Positions 1 to 8,915 of a DNA stretch of 64,000 nucleotides are shown one piece after another. The stretch is from Niastella yeongjuensis (GTDB taxonomy: Bacteria; Bacteroidota; Bacteroidia; Chitinophagales; Chitinophagaceae): positions 744,001 through 808,000 of the forward strand of contig NZ_FOCZ01000001.1 in the NCBI RefSeq assembly GCF_900110245.1. Direction: 5' to 3'. The notes beneath the pieces are model-generated. The model worked only from the letters and a program-made list of their open reading frames with translations, was not told where the DNA came from and ran no database searches. The translations under genes were made by a program, and so were the position numbers. The number at the start of each line of letters is the position of its first letter. Position 1 is the stretch's first letter.

Positions 1-28
1 ACCACCAATTGGTAATGATATAGTAAAT

Positions 29-61
29 AAAACAAGGCTTCCAAAAAGGAAGCCTTGTTTT
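29..61 (-). terminator. Intrinsic terminator after the EF-G gene
   Basis: A perfect 14-bp stem (29-42 with 48-61) with an A5 loop lies directly beyond the EF-G stop codon. Its arms begin and end in A/T runs, so it can stop transcription from either side. No gene can be recognised to its left before the window edge. Confidence 0.85.
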
Positions 62-62
62 A

Positions 63-2126
63 TTAGGTAACAGTTATATTACCTGGAACCATTTGATAAT
101 TATGGAAAGTTATCGAAGCACCGGCCCGGCCAGACGATAAGCTTCTCAACGTCATTATATATCCGAACAACTCAGACAATGGTACTTCTGCTTTTATGCA
201 TTGTACATTGTCTTTCATTTCAATACCTCTGATGATACCCCGCCGCCGATTTAAGTCGCCGGTGATGGCACCGGTATATTCATCGGGTGTTGATACTTCT
301 ACCAGCATCACCGGCTCCAACAATCTGGGTACTGCTTTAACTGCAGCTGCTTTGAAACCCATCCCTGCTACCTGTTCAAAGTCTTGCGCACTGGAATCCT
401 TTTCATGAATAGCTCCATCAAATAATCGTACACGCATGGAATTAACGGGGTAACCAGCCAACGCACCGGTTTGCATAGCGGTTTCAAACCCTTTGTTCAC
501 GGAAGCAATAAACTCCTTCGGTATGGCGCCGCCTTTGATCTCATTAATAAATTCCAACCCCGGTGCATCCTGCTCACGCGTAGATAATTCAAAATGGATC
601 TCGGCGAAACTGCCCGAGCCACCATTCTGCTTTTTAAATACCTCTTTGTGCAGCACAGGTTGCGTGAAGATCTCTTTGTAAGCGATCTGTGGTTTTCCTT
701 TATTAACAGCTACCTCATATTCGGTGGCCAGTTTCTCCAGTACTACTTCCAGGTGTAATTCACCCATTCCCTTCAAAATAGTTTGACCGGTTTCTTTATC
801 TGTTTCTACTACCAGCGTTGGGTCTTCTTCAAGCAGGCTCGATAAGGCCTCACTTAACTTACCTGATTCCTTACCGGTTTTTGCTTCTATAGAATACCCG
901 ATCATTGGTTCCGGGAAGTGGATGTTTTCCAGCAATACCGGATGTTCTGGATCAGACAGGGTATCGCCCGTGCGTACATCCTTCAACCCTACTAATGCCC
1001 CAATATCACCGGCGCCTATTTGCTCAACGGTTTCATATTTATCAGACATGATGCGCAACAAACGGCTCACACGCACTTTCTTTCCTGTTCTGCCATTCAC
1101 CAACGCATCGCCCTGGTTTAAGGTACCAGAATACACACGTACCAATGCCAGCCTGCCGGTATAATCGTTGGTGATTATTTTAAAGGCCAATCCAGCAAAC
1201 GCCGCATCTCTGTCGGTTTGTACAGTTACCGGTTCCTCATTAAATGGATCAATACCAGTAACAGCAGGGATATCAACCGGCGATGGCAAATACTGCACCA
1301 CTGCATTCAGCAATGGTTGTACGCCTTTGTTCTTATAGGCTGCGCCACACACCACAGGAACCAGTTGTCTGCTAATGGTTGCCGCACGCAATGCTTCGTA
1401 GATGCTTTCTACAGTAATGGTTGCCGCATCGGTTGTGAATTGGTCAAACAGCGCTTCATTGGTCAGCGACAATTCTTCCAGCAAATGATTGCGATGCTGT
1501 TCTGCTTCCGCCAATAAATGAGCCGGAATAGTGGCCACTTCATAATTCTTTCCATCGTCACTGTTCCATAACAATGCTTTCATTTCTATCAGATCAATGA
1601 TACCACTAAAGGCATCTTCTGCTCCTATTGGCATTTGCACAGGAACTACATTCGCGTGTAGCTTTTGTTTTATCTCATTCACCACCCGCATAAATTGTGC
1701 ACCCTGCCGGTCCATTTTATTGATCAGCACAATACGCGGAATATTATACCGGTTGGCCTGCCGCCATACCGTTTCAGATTGTGGTTGCACGCCCGATTTG
1801 GCGCAAAACACGGCTACCGCTCCATCCAGCACGCGCAACGATCTTTCCACTTCAGCAGCAAAATCCACGTGCCCGGGTGTATCGATGATATTGATCTGGT
1901 AAGTATCATCCAGATATTTCCAATAGGTGGTAATCGCAGCCGAAGAAATGGTAATACCCCGCTTTTCTTCCTGCGGATCGCTATCCATTACGGTGTTGCC
2001 ATCATCCACATTGCCCAGGCGATGTATAAATCCTGTATAATACAACATGCGTTCTGTAACTGTTGTCTTACCTGCATCCACATGGGCCATAATTCCTATA
2101 TTCCTGTATTGTTGTAACCGTTTCAT
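63..2126 (-). CDS. fusA: Elongation factor G paralogue
   Basis: Translation GTPase that drives ribosomal translocation. The G domain carries the P-loop [13 protein letters not shown] (switch I), DTPGHVDF and NKMDR, followed by EF-G domains II-V. At 687 residues it is near the usual 690-710. The ATG at 2124-2126 ([12 protein letters not shown]) is chosen because the longer open frame runs back through a terminator hairpin. The gene is not beside rpsL/rpsG or tufA, and its switch I region ([15 protein letters not shown]) differs from the usual housekeeping EF-G motif, so it is probably a second EF-G copy (inference). It lacks the divergent P-loop of the Bacteroides GTP-independent EF-G2, so I do not call it that. 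The family call is very secure, its cellular role less so. Confidence 0.95.
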   Translation of the reverse strand: MKRLQQYRNIGIMAHVDAGKTTVTERMLYYTGFIHRLGNVDDGNTVMDSDPQEEKRGITISSAAITTYWKYLDDTYQINIIDTPGHVDFAAEVERSLRVLDGAVAVFCAKSGVQPQSETVWRQANRYNIPRIVLINKMDRQGAQFMRVVNEIKQKLHANVVPVQMPIGAEDAFSGIIDLIEMKALLWNSDDGKNYEVATIPAHLLAEAEQHRNHLLEELSLTNEALFDQFTTDAATITVESIYEALRAATISRQLVPVVCGAAYKNKGVQPLLNAVVQYLPSPVDIPAVTGIDPFNEEPVTVQTDRDAAFAGLAFKIITNDYTGRLALVRVYSGTLNQGDALVNGRTGKKVRVSRLLRIMSDKYETVEQIGAGDIGALVGLKDVRTGDTLSDPEHPVLLENIHFPEPMIGYSIEAKTGKESGKLSEALSSLLEEDPTLVVETDKETGQTILKGMGELHLEVVLEKLATEYEVAVNKGKPQIAYKEIFTQPVLHKEVFKKQNGGSGSFAEIHFELSTREQDAPGLEFINEIKGGAIPKEFIASVNKGFETAMQTGALAGYPVNSMRVRLFDGAIHEKDSSAQDFEQVAGMGFKAAAVKAVPRLLEPVMLVEVSTPDEYTGAITGDLNRRRGIIRGIEMKDNVQCIKAEVPLSELFGYIMTLRSLSSGRAGASITFHNYQMVPGNITVT

Positions 2127-2152
2127 ATAATATTTCGAGATAGAATAAATAA

Positions 2153-2185
2153 AAAAGGCCCTCCGTTCGTAACGGAAGGCCTTTT
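2153..2185 (-). terminator. Hairpin just upstream of the EF-G start
   Basis: A 15-bp stem with one C-A mismatch (2153-2167 with 2171-2185), followed on the minus strand by a T run, ends only 26 bases before the EF-G ATG. Read towards EF-G it has intrinsic-terminator form, so it either closes the upstream short unit or attenuates EF-G transcription. A 17-codon frame ([11 protein letters not shown]...) precedes it on the same strand. Confidence 0.6.
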
Positions 2186-2322
2186 GCAATATGCAAAACA
2201 ATCCTGCCATTACGGAATGTATTCCCGGAATGAGCTCATTATTGTTTTGATTATGAATTTCATATTGCTGATTAAAAAATGTTGGTTGATTGTTGAAGGT
2301 GTAACGTGGGGAGACAAACAAA

Positions 2323-2348
2323 AAGCCCTGACGGTACTGTCAGGGCTT
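2323..2348 (-). terminator. Terminator of the short unit upstream of EF-G
   Basis: A 10-bp perfect stem (2323-2332 with 2339-2348) with a 6-base loop, followed on the minus strand by TTTTTGTTTG. It lies 24 bases after the stop of the 42-codon frame at 2372-2500. Confidence 0.75.
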
Positions 2349-2371
2349 CAATAGTATTATTATTGAAATGA

Positions 2372-2500
2372 TCAGTTCCGCTTATCCGAAAATGGGTTTG
2401 TCTCCCCATTGTCTATAAAGACAATACAAGTACTGGCAATTACTGCTCTGATCGCAGTAGTTGCGTTTATACCTGTCTTGTATGTAAGCGTTTTAATCAT
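2372..2500 (-). CDS. Possible 42-residue protein or structured small RNA
   Basis: A 42-codon frame (MIKTLTYKTGINATTAIRAV...FSDKRN) that fills a short transcription unit. It has a strong promoter at 2522-2551, an ATG about 17 bases after the expected start point, and a terminator 24 bases after the stop. I do not recognise the peptide. No Shine-Dalgarno sequence is present, which is normal for this phylum. The same interval also holds two perfect small hairpins (2408-2425 and 2441-2459), so it could be a non-coding RNA rather than a gene. The transcription unit is better supported than its coding status. Confidence 0.4.
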   Translation of the reverse strand: MIKTLTYKTGINATTAIRAVIASTCIVFIDNGETNPFSDKRN

Positions 2501-2521
2501 TGTTTGTTATAATCGAGGATG

Positions 2522-2551
2522 CAAAACTAATAAAAGAATGGAAATAACAAA
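2522..2551 (-). promoter_or_regulatory. Bacteroidota-type promoter
   Basis: On the minus strand TTTG (2548-2551), an 18-base spacer, then TAGTTTTG (2522-2529). This matches the TTTG-N17-20-TAnnTTTG consensus of the primary sigma factor in this phylum. Expected start point is near 2517. Confidence 0.7.
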
Positions 2552-2650
2552 GGGCTTAATCATTTTTTTATATTACCAACAAGGCCCCCCGACAAATGTC
2601 GGGAAGCCTTGCCTACTTATCCCCATTACCTGAAACTTCCTCTTTTAACC

Positions 2651-3562
2651 CTACATGATATAATAAAATGCCCCCTGGCGCTTTTCTTCCGGTTCTTCCT
2701 GATCCTGCAACAGTTGCCGCAGGTCTTTTTCAATGTTATTGGCAATTGCTGTCACGGGCGTATCGGTTGGTTTGTTCTCAAAGGGGTCCTGTAAATGAAT
2801 AGCCATCTTTTCTATCAGTAAAAAACAGGCGCTGATGGATACTACCAACGGTACTTCCAAAAACCCAAAGTGTTCTATTACGCCAAATGGCAACATGCTT
2901 ATAAACAACAGTAAAGAGAAATGAATGTATAAACTGTATGTACTTGGAAATACCGTGTTCTTTATCCGTTCTGCTTTACCCATGGCATCGCATAAGCGGG
3001 TAAGTGTGCGGTCCATTTCAATTTGCTGATACCTGTTTATATATCCTTCTTCCAGGGCCCGCTTTAAATCACGCGCATGCTGGTCTAACATGGCCGTGGG
3101 CACGTTATTATAGCGACTCAGGCTTTCCAGTTCCCGGCGGCTTATATACTTTTCAAGTCCGCCTGTTGGGTTTAACCGGCGTAAACTTTGTCCCAATGCA
3201 TAACACCAGCCTATCTGCCTGCGGATCATTCGCTGCCGCAATTGCATTACTTCATCTTCTTCATACTGGCTCTCGGTAAAATTGAGTACCTGCCGCGCCA
3301 GTGTGCGCGAGTCGTTCACAATGGCGCCCCATACCTGCCGGGCTTCCCACCAGCGATCATACGCCTGGTTACTTCTGAAGCCCAACAGTAAAGAGATCAC
3401 TGTTCCCAAAATAGTGGGTATCGACAGGGGAATACTTATCGGTACTGTCAAAAAAAACTGGTGGATCACTGCGATAGTCAAACTATAAATTAATATTACC
3501 AGCAGTTCATACTTTACTTTCCCAAACACATAACCAATGGGAATATTCTTTTTTAGTAGCAT
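2651..3562 (-). CDS. Bestrophin-family (RFP-TM) anion channel
   Basis: Inner-membrane protein of the bestrophin/UPF0187 family. Characterised members form pentameric anion or cation channels. The 303 residues include hydrophobic segments near 20-65 and 205-245. The family signature around 'GFRSNQAYDRWWEAR' is followed by 'WGAIVNDSRTLARQV', which is highly characteristic. Length is normal for bacterial members. The last 40 residues are acidic and polar. It is transcribed alone on the minus strand, downstream of the universal stress protein gene with a short gap. The physiological ion is unknown. Confidence 0.88.
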   Translation of the reverse strand: MLLKKNIPIGYVFGKVKYELLVILIYSLTIAVIHQFFLTVPISIPLSIPTILGTVISLLLGFRSNQAYDRWWEARQVWGAIVNDSRTLARQVLNFTESQYEEDEVMQLRQRMIRRQIGWCYALGQSLRRLNPTGGLEKYISRRELESLSRYNNVPTAMLDQHARDLKRALEEGYINRYQQIEMDRTLTRLCDAMGKAERIKNTVFPSTYSLYIHFSLLLFISMLPFGVIEHFGFLEVPLVVSISACFLLIEKMAIHLQDPFENKPTDTPVTAIANNIEKDLRQLLQDQEEPEEKRQGAFYYIM

Positions 3563-3599
3563 CGAGGTATTGTTTAACTTTCTGAAATAATCATCTTAC

Positions 3600-4112
3600 T
3601 CAACTCTGCGCATTCAGCAGCTTCAGCATAGCCACTGCTTCTTCTTCCACCGCTCTTATTTCAGGGATGGTTACAACACGGCGTTGTTTTATTTTGAACT
3701 GACGCAATAAGGGAACCCTGCTTTTTTTGAACATGCTGTCGGGGTTTACACTATCGGGATGCACCTTTACAAATTCATATTGTTCAGGGTATACGATCAG
3801 GTCAATATCATTTGCATCTACAAAGTGGCGGAACACAACTGGTGTATTTCCATACAAATGACGGAAAACGATACTGCTCACCTGTTTGGGAAACTGTTGC
3901 TTTATTTGTTTGCAGTTGTTCCTGAAGGTATCTGTTAATAAGTCGTGGTATGGCTGCCGCTGATTCCTGATGAGGTCACTCACAAAAAAAGGAATTTGAA
4001 AAGCGTGGAACATCGTAATGTTCACAACCTGCTCACCCATGTTTTGAATGGCTTTTTCAACCAGGTCGAAAGAAGCAGTAGAAAAATCGGTGGGTACCAA
4101 CACATTTCGCAT
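3600..4112 (-). CDS. Universal stress protein-like (UspA superfamily)
   Basis: Cytoplasmic single-domain UspA-like protein of 170 residues. It starts with the typical first strand 'MRNVLVPTDFSTASFDLVEKA', where 'PTDFS' matches the nucleotide-contacting start of the fold. I do not see a clear G-2x-G-9x-G ATP-binding motif, so nucleotide binding is uncertain. It lies 37 bases upstream of the bestrophin-like gene on the same strand, and the two could be co-transcribed. Confidence 0.7.
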   Translation of the reverse strand: MRNVLVPTDFSTASFDLVEKAIQNMGEQVVNITMFHAFQIPFFVSDLIRNQRQPYHDLLTDTFRNNCKQIKQQFPKQVSSIVFRHLYGNTPVVFRHFVDANDIDLIVYPEQYEFVKVHPDSVNPDSMFKKSRVPLLRQFKIKQRRVVTIPEIRAVEEEAVAMLKLLNAQS

Positions 4113-4231
4113 ACTGTAATGATTAAATTAGCAATGATGTTTACAGTAGCAAAGCTGGCACTTTGGTATTAGAAGCGCTTAAGAGTCACTTAAGAATACA
4201 TTAAAAAGGGAATAAGAATGGGATTAGAAAA

Positions 4232-5605
4232 TTAATGTTGCCCGTTTAAAGTGATCTCAACGGAAGTGCCCTTCCCTTCCTCAGATCTTATCAACAATTC
4301 GCCATTATGCAGGCGGATAATATTTCGTGCCAGGGGAAGGCCTACCCCATGACCTTCAAATCTGTCGGTATTGGAGGCCCGGTAAAAGGGTTCAAAAACG
4401 TATTTTAACTCGGTTGCCGGAATGCCAATACCCTCGTCTACAATGCCGATCCTGATCTTTTGTTTTTCTACCCTGAGCGTAAGCTGTACAGGCCGGTCAT
4501 TGCTGTATTTACAGGCGTTCATTACAATATTGGTCAATGCCAGTTTTAATAAATGGTAATTTCCTTCTACTGACAACTGGTTTTCATTGGGCGGCAATTC
4601 GCCATAATGCAACTGCACTTTATTGTCGGGATGCAGTTCATCTACCGCGTGTTTTACCTCCCACAATAATTCATCTATTCTAACCACGCTGCGGCGTTGT
4701 TTTTTACCATCGAAACCACTTTGCGCCAGGGCCAGCAGGCTGCTGGTTAAATGGTCAAGTTTTACGGCTTCGTTTAAGATCACCTGTAGGCTTTGCCGGT
4801 ATTCTTCATTGGTGCGGGCTTTTTTCAGCGCAATATCAGCTTCGCCCATGATGGTAGTAAGCGGCGTGCGCAGTTCATGGGAAGCATTGCTTACAAAATT
4901 ATTCTGGGTTTCAAACGCGGTTTGCAGACGGTCGAGCATGGTATTGAAAGTATGCGCCAGTTCTGTCATTTCGTCTTTTCCTTTCTTAGGCTCCAGGCGC
5001 AGGTGCAGGTTATGCGCGCTAATGTCCTGTACCTTGCTGATGAGCTGCCGCAAGGGTTGAAAGGTTTTGCGGCTAAAAAATATGCCGGCGGTAAACACCA
5101 ATAAAACCCCCACTATAAAGATGATGACCTTTATGCGGAATAAGGTGCTTAACAACTGGTTCCCATATGTATTTACCGCTGATTTAATAACAAGATAGGT
5201 CTTCGTTTCATCGCGGTACAATATCCCTGCATAGTGCACTTTGTCTTTTTCAATGAACACTGTTTTGCCTTCTGCGGTTATTATCTCGCGGTAAAACGAA
5301 TGCGGCAGTTTGGCTTGTACCAGGGGATAAATGGCGTTGGAGACGGAATCCCAGGTTAACAGATATTCCTGTTCTTTGGGAAGCACTTCCAAATACTGCC
5401 GCCGCAATTCCTGGTAAGTAACGGTGGATACTTTGTTCTGCTCAAAACGAAGTTTGGCTGCTACCCGTACGCGCAGCTCCAGTCGTTTTAAAAAATCGTT
5501 CGACGCAAACCGGGTCACCAGGTAATAAGTGGTAAAACTGATGAACAGGATCAGCAATGCCGTTAGCACCGTAAACAACAACGCGGTTTGTGTCTGTATT
5601 TTCAA
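4232..5605 (-). CDS. HAMP sensor histidine kinase
   Basis: Membrane sensor kinase of 457 residues. TM1 is at about 5-28, followed by a periplasmic sensor region to about 155, TM2 at about 158-178 and a HAMP linker. The HisKA domain has the H-box 'NASHELRTPLTT', and the HATPase_c domain has N-box 'NIVMNACKYS', G1 'DEGIGI' and G2 'GHGVGLPLARNI'. All catalytic motifs are intact. The architecture resembles CusS/ArlS-type EnvZ-OmpR class kinases. The start lies 5 bases after the stop of the response regulator gene, so the two form one operon and a cognate pair. The signal is unknown. Confidence 0.93.
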   Translation of the reverse strand: MKIQTQTALLFTVLTALLILFISFTTYYLVTRFASNDFLKRLELRVRVAAKLRFEQNKVSTVTYQELRRQYLEVLPKEQEYLLTWDSVSNAIYPLVQAKLPHSFYREIITAEGKTVFIEKDKVHYAGILYRDETKTYLVIKSAVNTYGNQLLSTLFRIKVIIFIVGVLLVFTAGIFFSRKTFQPLRQLISKVQDISAHNLHLRLEPKKGKDEMTELAHTFNTMLDRLQTAFETQNNFVSNASHELRTPLTTIMGEADIALKKARTNEEYRQSLQVILNEAVKLDHLTSSLLALAQSGFDGKKQRRSVVRIDELLWEVKHAVDELHPDNKVQLHYGELPPNENQLSVEGNYHLLKLALTNIVMNACKYSNDRPVQLTLRVEKQKIRIGIVDEGIGIPATELKYVFEPFYRASNTDRFEGHGVGLPLARNIIRLHNGELLIRSEEGKGTSVEITLNGQH

Positions 5606-5610
5606 TGGTA

Positions 5611-6300
5611 TTAACTTTTTTTATCTTCCTTGAGGATGTAGCCCATACCGATCATGGTATGAATAAGTTTCTGTGCCGGATTGGTATCTATTTTTTTACG
5701 CAGGTAATTCACATATACATCCACCACATTGGTGCTCATGTTGAAATCTATTCCCCATACATTTTCCAGCAACTCCATACGGCTCAGCACGCGTCCCCGG
5801 TTGTGCATCATAAATTCAAGCAGCCGGTATTCTGTGGCTGTGAGGGTAACCGGTTCGCCATTCAGGCTGGCCGAACGCGTACTGATGTTCAGGATAAGGT
5901 TCCCTATTTGCAATACATCAGGCTGATTGGTATTGCCGGGTGATTTGCGCCGCACCAACGTTCGCAAACGGGCTTCCAGCTCGGCAAAATGAAAAGGTTT
6001 AACCAGGTAATCGTCGGCACCACTGTCGAGCCCGGCCACAATATTTTCTGTAGTGCCCAGCGCTGTTAGCATCAGGATGGGGGTATCGATTTGCTGGCGA
6101 CGTAATTGTTTGCATAATTGAATACCATTCAGGCCTGGCAGCATAATGTCAAGCACCATTACGTCAAACTGGTTTTTGATGGCCATTTCATGGCCAATAA
6201 GGCCATCGGGCGCTACGGTTACCTCATAACCGGCCTCCTTCAACCCCTTGTTCAGCATACTGGCCAATGCTGCCTCGTCTTCCACCAAAAGGATTTTCAT
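5611..6300 (-). CDS. OmpR/PhoB-family response regulator
   Basis: Transcription factor of 229 residues. The receiver domain (1-120) has the acidic pocket at Glu7/Asp8, phospho-acceptor Asp51 in 'VLDIMLPG', Thr in 'MLTAL' and Lys101 in 'YLVKPF'. A winged-helix DNA-binding domain follows (about 130-227) with 'LTATEYRLLEFMM' and 'VDVYVNYLRKKID'. It is the first gene of an operon with the adjoining histidine kinase. Targets are not evident from the neighbourhood. Confidence 0.95.
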   Translation of the reverse strand: MKILLVEDEAALASMLNKGLKEAGYEVTVAPDGLIGHEMAIKNQFDVMVLDIMLPGLNGIQLCKQLRRQQIDTPILMLTALGTTENIVAGLDSGADDYLVKPFHFAELEARLRTLVRRKSPGNTNQPDVLQIGNLILNISTRSASLNGEPVTLTATEYRLLEFMMHNRGRVLSRMELLENVWGIDFNMSTNVVDVYVNYLRKKIDTNPAQKLIHTMIGMGYILKEDKKS

Positions 6301-6337
6301 CGCTGAATGTATTTAAGCAAAAATAACCACTAAAAAA

Positions 6338-6361
6338 CAAATCCCCTCCAATACTGGAAGG
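6338..6361 (-). terminator. Terminator between lipoprotein gene and regulator operon
   Basis: A stem formed by CCCCTCCA and TGGAAGGGG (one bulged A), followed on the minus strand by a T-rich run. It ends the lipoprotein transcript before the two-component operon. Arm boundaries are approximate. Confidence 0.6.
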
Positions 6362-6403
6362 GGAGTGCTTTTTGTTTACTGGCTTATACTAATGAATACA
6401 GCG

Positions 6404-7168
6404 TTACTGATATTCGTACTTCAATTGTGTTTCTCCGTCGTCGGAGGTTAAAGGGTATCCTTTTCCATCATAGGTATACTTTGTAGTAATGGTGTTATCT
6501 AACTGTGTGCCGGGAAAATCATAAAAAGCGGTGACTACCTCGTTTTTGGCATGGAACTGCATGGTGTAACCTGCGTCAAGCACCCATTGGGTTATGGTTG
6601 GGTAACCTGGCTTTTTGGTGCCGTAAGTAAACGAAACAGCAATCGTCTCATCCCCTTCAGTGGTTAGTTTTTCCACATTGCCATTGCTGTTATAAGTGAT
6701 GTTGGCTATTTGTTCCATATCTGCCAGTTTCATTTCCTGTTTAATTCTGGTTACCTGATTGTTTGTAACGGTATAGGAAAGAACATCATCCTGAACGAGG
6801 TCATCGGGTTCTCCGGGTATTTTGTGAATCACTTTTACTGTGCCGGAAACCGGTGTTCCATTATTGTAGGTATAGGTATACGTACTGTAATAGCTGTTGC
6901 CTCTGATGTCCAGTTTCACCATGTTACCCGACCCATCATAGGTAAAAGCAGTAGATTCAAGATTATCAGTTGAGCTGAATGATGTTAATTTACTACCGTC
7001 GTAGGTTAAATTGTAAATAGTAGTCTTACCATTCTCTGTTTTGGTCACTTTCTTCAATTGCCGGGTGGTTTCGCCGCCATTGTTATTGCCATTGGAGTTG
7101 TTGTCTTTCTTACATGAACTTGCTACCAGCAGGGCCATCGCGCCGGCCAACAGAAAAATCTTTTTCAT
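6404..7168 (-). CDS. Putative lipoprotein with YD-like repeats
   Basis: 254-residue secreted lipoprotein. It has a lysine-start signal peptide and a lipobox ending at Cys19 ('LVASSC'), followed by a flexible Asn/Gly-rich linker. The mature part contains repeated beta motifs such as 'YNLTYDGSKL', 'FTYDGSGNM' and 'YTYDGKGY', reminiscent of Rhs/YD repeats or of the DUF4595-type lipoproteins common in Bacteroidota. It is probably anchored in the outer membrane or exported to the surface. Function is unknown. It is monocistronic, with its own terminator downstream. Confidence 0.75.
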   Translation of the reverse strand: MKKIFLLAGAMALLVASSCKKDNNSNGNNNGGETTRQLKKVTKTENGKTTIYNLTYDGSKLTSFSSTDNLESTAFTYDGSGNMVKLDIRGNSYYSTYTYTYNNGTPVSGTVKVIHKIPGEPDDLVQDDVLSYTVTNNQVTRIKQEMKLADMEQIANITYNSNGNVEKLTTEGDETIAVSFTYGTKKPGYPTITQWVLDAGYTMQFHAKNEVVTAFYDFPGTQLDNTITTKYTYDGKGYPLTSDDGETQLKYEYQ

Positions 7169-7516
7169 AACTGTAATTGTAGGTTGTTTGAAATATGGTT
7201 TTACTTCACCGGCTCATGGTTTGGCTATACGTTGCTGCGGTGAAGCAGAGCGCAATGTTACCACAGGAAGGGGCGCTCCACTTCGGGGAGCAGCATGAAA
7301 TGTAGAATGAGTTACATGAACTGTATAACCGGGATGTCTTATCAACATCAAAATGGGGATATCATTAAATATTATCCACCGCTTTTACTCGTACGGTGAA
7401 TGATTTTTAACGAATCTTCCTACATCATTTACATATTCAATTTTTGCCTGATTGCCTGTTTAGGAAGGGATTATGCCTGTATTAACTAATATCTTTGTAC
7501 TTACAAACTTTGTATA
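7169..7516. other. Intergenic region between divergent genes
   Basis: 348 bases between the lipoprotein gene (minus) and the asparaginase-like gene (plus). The only clear element is a -7 box for the right-hand gene at 7490-7497. I see no convincing small gene. Confidence 0.6.
7490..7497 (+). promoter_or_regulatory. -7 promoter element (TATCTTTG)
   Basis: Exact match to TAnnTTTG, 19 bases before the ATG of the asparaginase-like gene. No good -33 TTG is visible at the expected distance. Confidence 0.5.
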
Positions 7517-8026
7517 ATGGCTATTCGAATTTTTATCACGGGCGGCACTTTCGACAAGGAATATAATGAGCTGAATGGTGAGTTGTATTTTAAAGATACC
7601 CACATGAATGAGTTGTTGGCTGAAGGCAGAAGTCGACTAAATGTGCATATTAAAACCCTCATGATGATCGATAGCCTTGAAATGACACCCGATCACCGGA
7701 ACCTGATTGCCGAAGAATGCCAGCAATGTGATGAACAAAGGATCGTTATTACACATGGCACCGATACCATGGCAGAAACGGCCCGTGTGCTGGCCAAGAA
7801 AGTAACCGGTAAAACAATTGTATTAACCGGCGCCATGATACCCATAAAATTTGGTAGCTCCGACGGACTGTTCAACCTGGGCAGCGCACTTGCTTTTGTA
7901 CAATCCCTTCCACCCGGAGTATATGTTGCGATGAATGGCCGCTTTTTTAACTGGGACAATGTACGCAAGAACAGACAGACGGGTATTTTTGAAGAGTTAC
8001 CACCTGTATCTGCCAGTGCTAAATAA
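7517..8026 (+). CDS. Single-domain asparaginase-like protein
   Basis: 169 residues corresponding only to the N-terminal domain of L-asparaginase (PF00710 type). 'FITGGTFDKEY' contains the first catalytic Thr motif (TGGTxD) and 'VITHGTDTMAETA' the second (HGTDTM). Full-length asparaginases are about 330 residues and have a C-terminal domain that completes the active site, which is absent here. A natural stop is followed by a terminator, so this is a known short family rather than a truncated gene. Amidase activity is plausible but not established. Confidence 0.85.
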   Translation: MAIRIFITGGTFDKEYNELNGELYFKDTHMNELLAEGRSRLNVHIKTLMMIDSLEMTPDHRNLIAEECQQCDEQRIVITHGTDTMAETARVLAKKVTGKTIVLTGAMIPIKFGSSDGLFNLGSALAFVQSLPPGVYVAMNGRFFNWDNVRKNRQTGIFEELPPVSASAK

Positions 8027-8029
8027 AAA

Positions 8030-8049
8030 AAAGCTGATTACTCAGCTTT
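8030..8049. terminator. Shared bidirectional terminator
   Basis: An 8-bp stem (8030-8037 with 8042-8049) between two convergent genes, with T runs on both strands. It overlaps the stop codon of the CDGSH gene. Confidence 0.75.
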
Positions 8050-8272
8050 ATGGTTTCTTGGGAGGAAGACTAAACGCTACGGCTTCATGTTCGAAATGAC
8101 CTTTATGCGAACCATCACAAAAGGGTTTATTCTGCGACATTCCACAACGGCAAATTGAAATCACTTCCCGACCACCCAGATCGTATACATTGCCATTTTT
8201 ATCCACAATTTCAAAATCACCTTCTACCCGTAATGAACCGTTGCTGTTAACTGTAATCTTTGTTGTTGCCAT
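8048..8272 (-). CDS. CDGSH iron-sulfur domain protein
   Basis: 74-residue cytoplasmic protein with the mitoNEET-type CDGSH motif. 'CRCGMSQNKPFCDGSHKG' supplies the three Cys and one His (Cys41, Cys43, Cys52, His56) that hold a [2Fe-2S] cluster. The N-terminal half is a beta-rich segment typical of bacterial single-CDGSH proteins. Role in redox or Fe-S transfer is inferred from the family. It is convergent with the asparaginase-like gene. Confidence 0.93.
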   Translation of the reverse strand: MATTKITVNSNGSLRVEGDFEIVDKNGNVYDLGGREVISICRCGMSQNKPFCDGSHKGHFEHEAVAFSLPPKKP

Positions 8273-8342
8273 CGTAATTAAAAATAAATTAGGGGCGCAA
8301 GATACAGGAAAAGCATTCAGAAATTATTAGAACAACACTTCC

Positions 8343-8828
8343 TTAATAAACAGATTCTATCAGGGTTTCTTTTCCACTAAAAACAAATGATTCGCCTGCT
8401 TTTTTATTTTGTAACAATTTGGCGAGGGGCGCCTGGGGCGAAAGGAAAACGATCAATTTACCATTGATTGTTTGTTTGCCTAAACCCGCTGCAATAAAGA
8501 AGGTAAGATCAGCACATTCAATACAGGCGCCCATGGTGGCAAACTGGTATACTACATCTGTTTTCACTTCGTGAAGCAAAGCCAGCTCTTTTACCTGTTG
8601 TGCCAGCTGTTTCGAATGCATCTCCGATTCCAGCTGGCCCATAGCCCGCGCTGTTTCATACTTATCGCCTACTGAGCTTTTCTCTTCGCTGTTTGCCGCT
8701 TCCTGTGCATTATTTATCAGGGTTTTGGCAGCGGTTATCCGTTGCTCAATAAGCTGCTGCGCTGCCAGCTTCAGGCTGTTTTTGAGTGCTATTTTTTCTA
8801 ATTCCGTCACAGCTGCTAAAGTACTCAA
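8343..8828 (-). CDS. GreA/GreB C-terminal-domain-like protein
   Basis: 161 residues. The N-terminal half is a helical, Glu/Lys/Ala-rich, coiled-coil-like region (about 5-90). The C-terminal half ('GKLIVFLSPQAPLAKLLQNKKAGESF') resembles the FKBP-like C-terminal domain of GreA/GreB factors. Such Bacteroidota proteins are often misnamed 3-oxoacyl-ACP synthase. The start is TTG at 8826-8828, with an in-frame stop two codons upstream. A GTG seven codons further in is the alternative. No ATG start exists near the N terminus. RNA polymerase binding is inferred, not shown. Confidence 0.6.
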   Translation of the reverse strand: MSTLAAVTELEKIALKNSLKLAAQQLIEQRITAAKTLINNAQEAANSEEKSSVGDKYETARAMGQLESEMHSKQLAQQVKELALLHEVKTDVVYQFATMGACIECADLTFFIAAGLGKQTINGKLIVFLSPQAPLAKLLQNKKAGESFVFSGKETLIESVY

Positions 8829-8915
8829 TTGTTAAAATAATCTAAAAGACCTTCTTATTATCTATATCCTTTATGTAAACTAAATCAGGGGAGCATCCAA
8901 TTCAAAACAAATTGT

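Noticed and set aside
1665-2117. 150-codon plus-strand frame inside the EF-G gene
   Set aside because: Antisense shadow of a conserved GTPase domain.
2127-2321. 65-residue N-terminal extension of EF-G
   Set aside because: It would translate through a terminator hairpin and has no EF-G homology; the internal ATG fits the family start.
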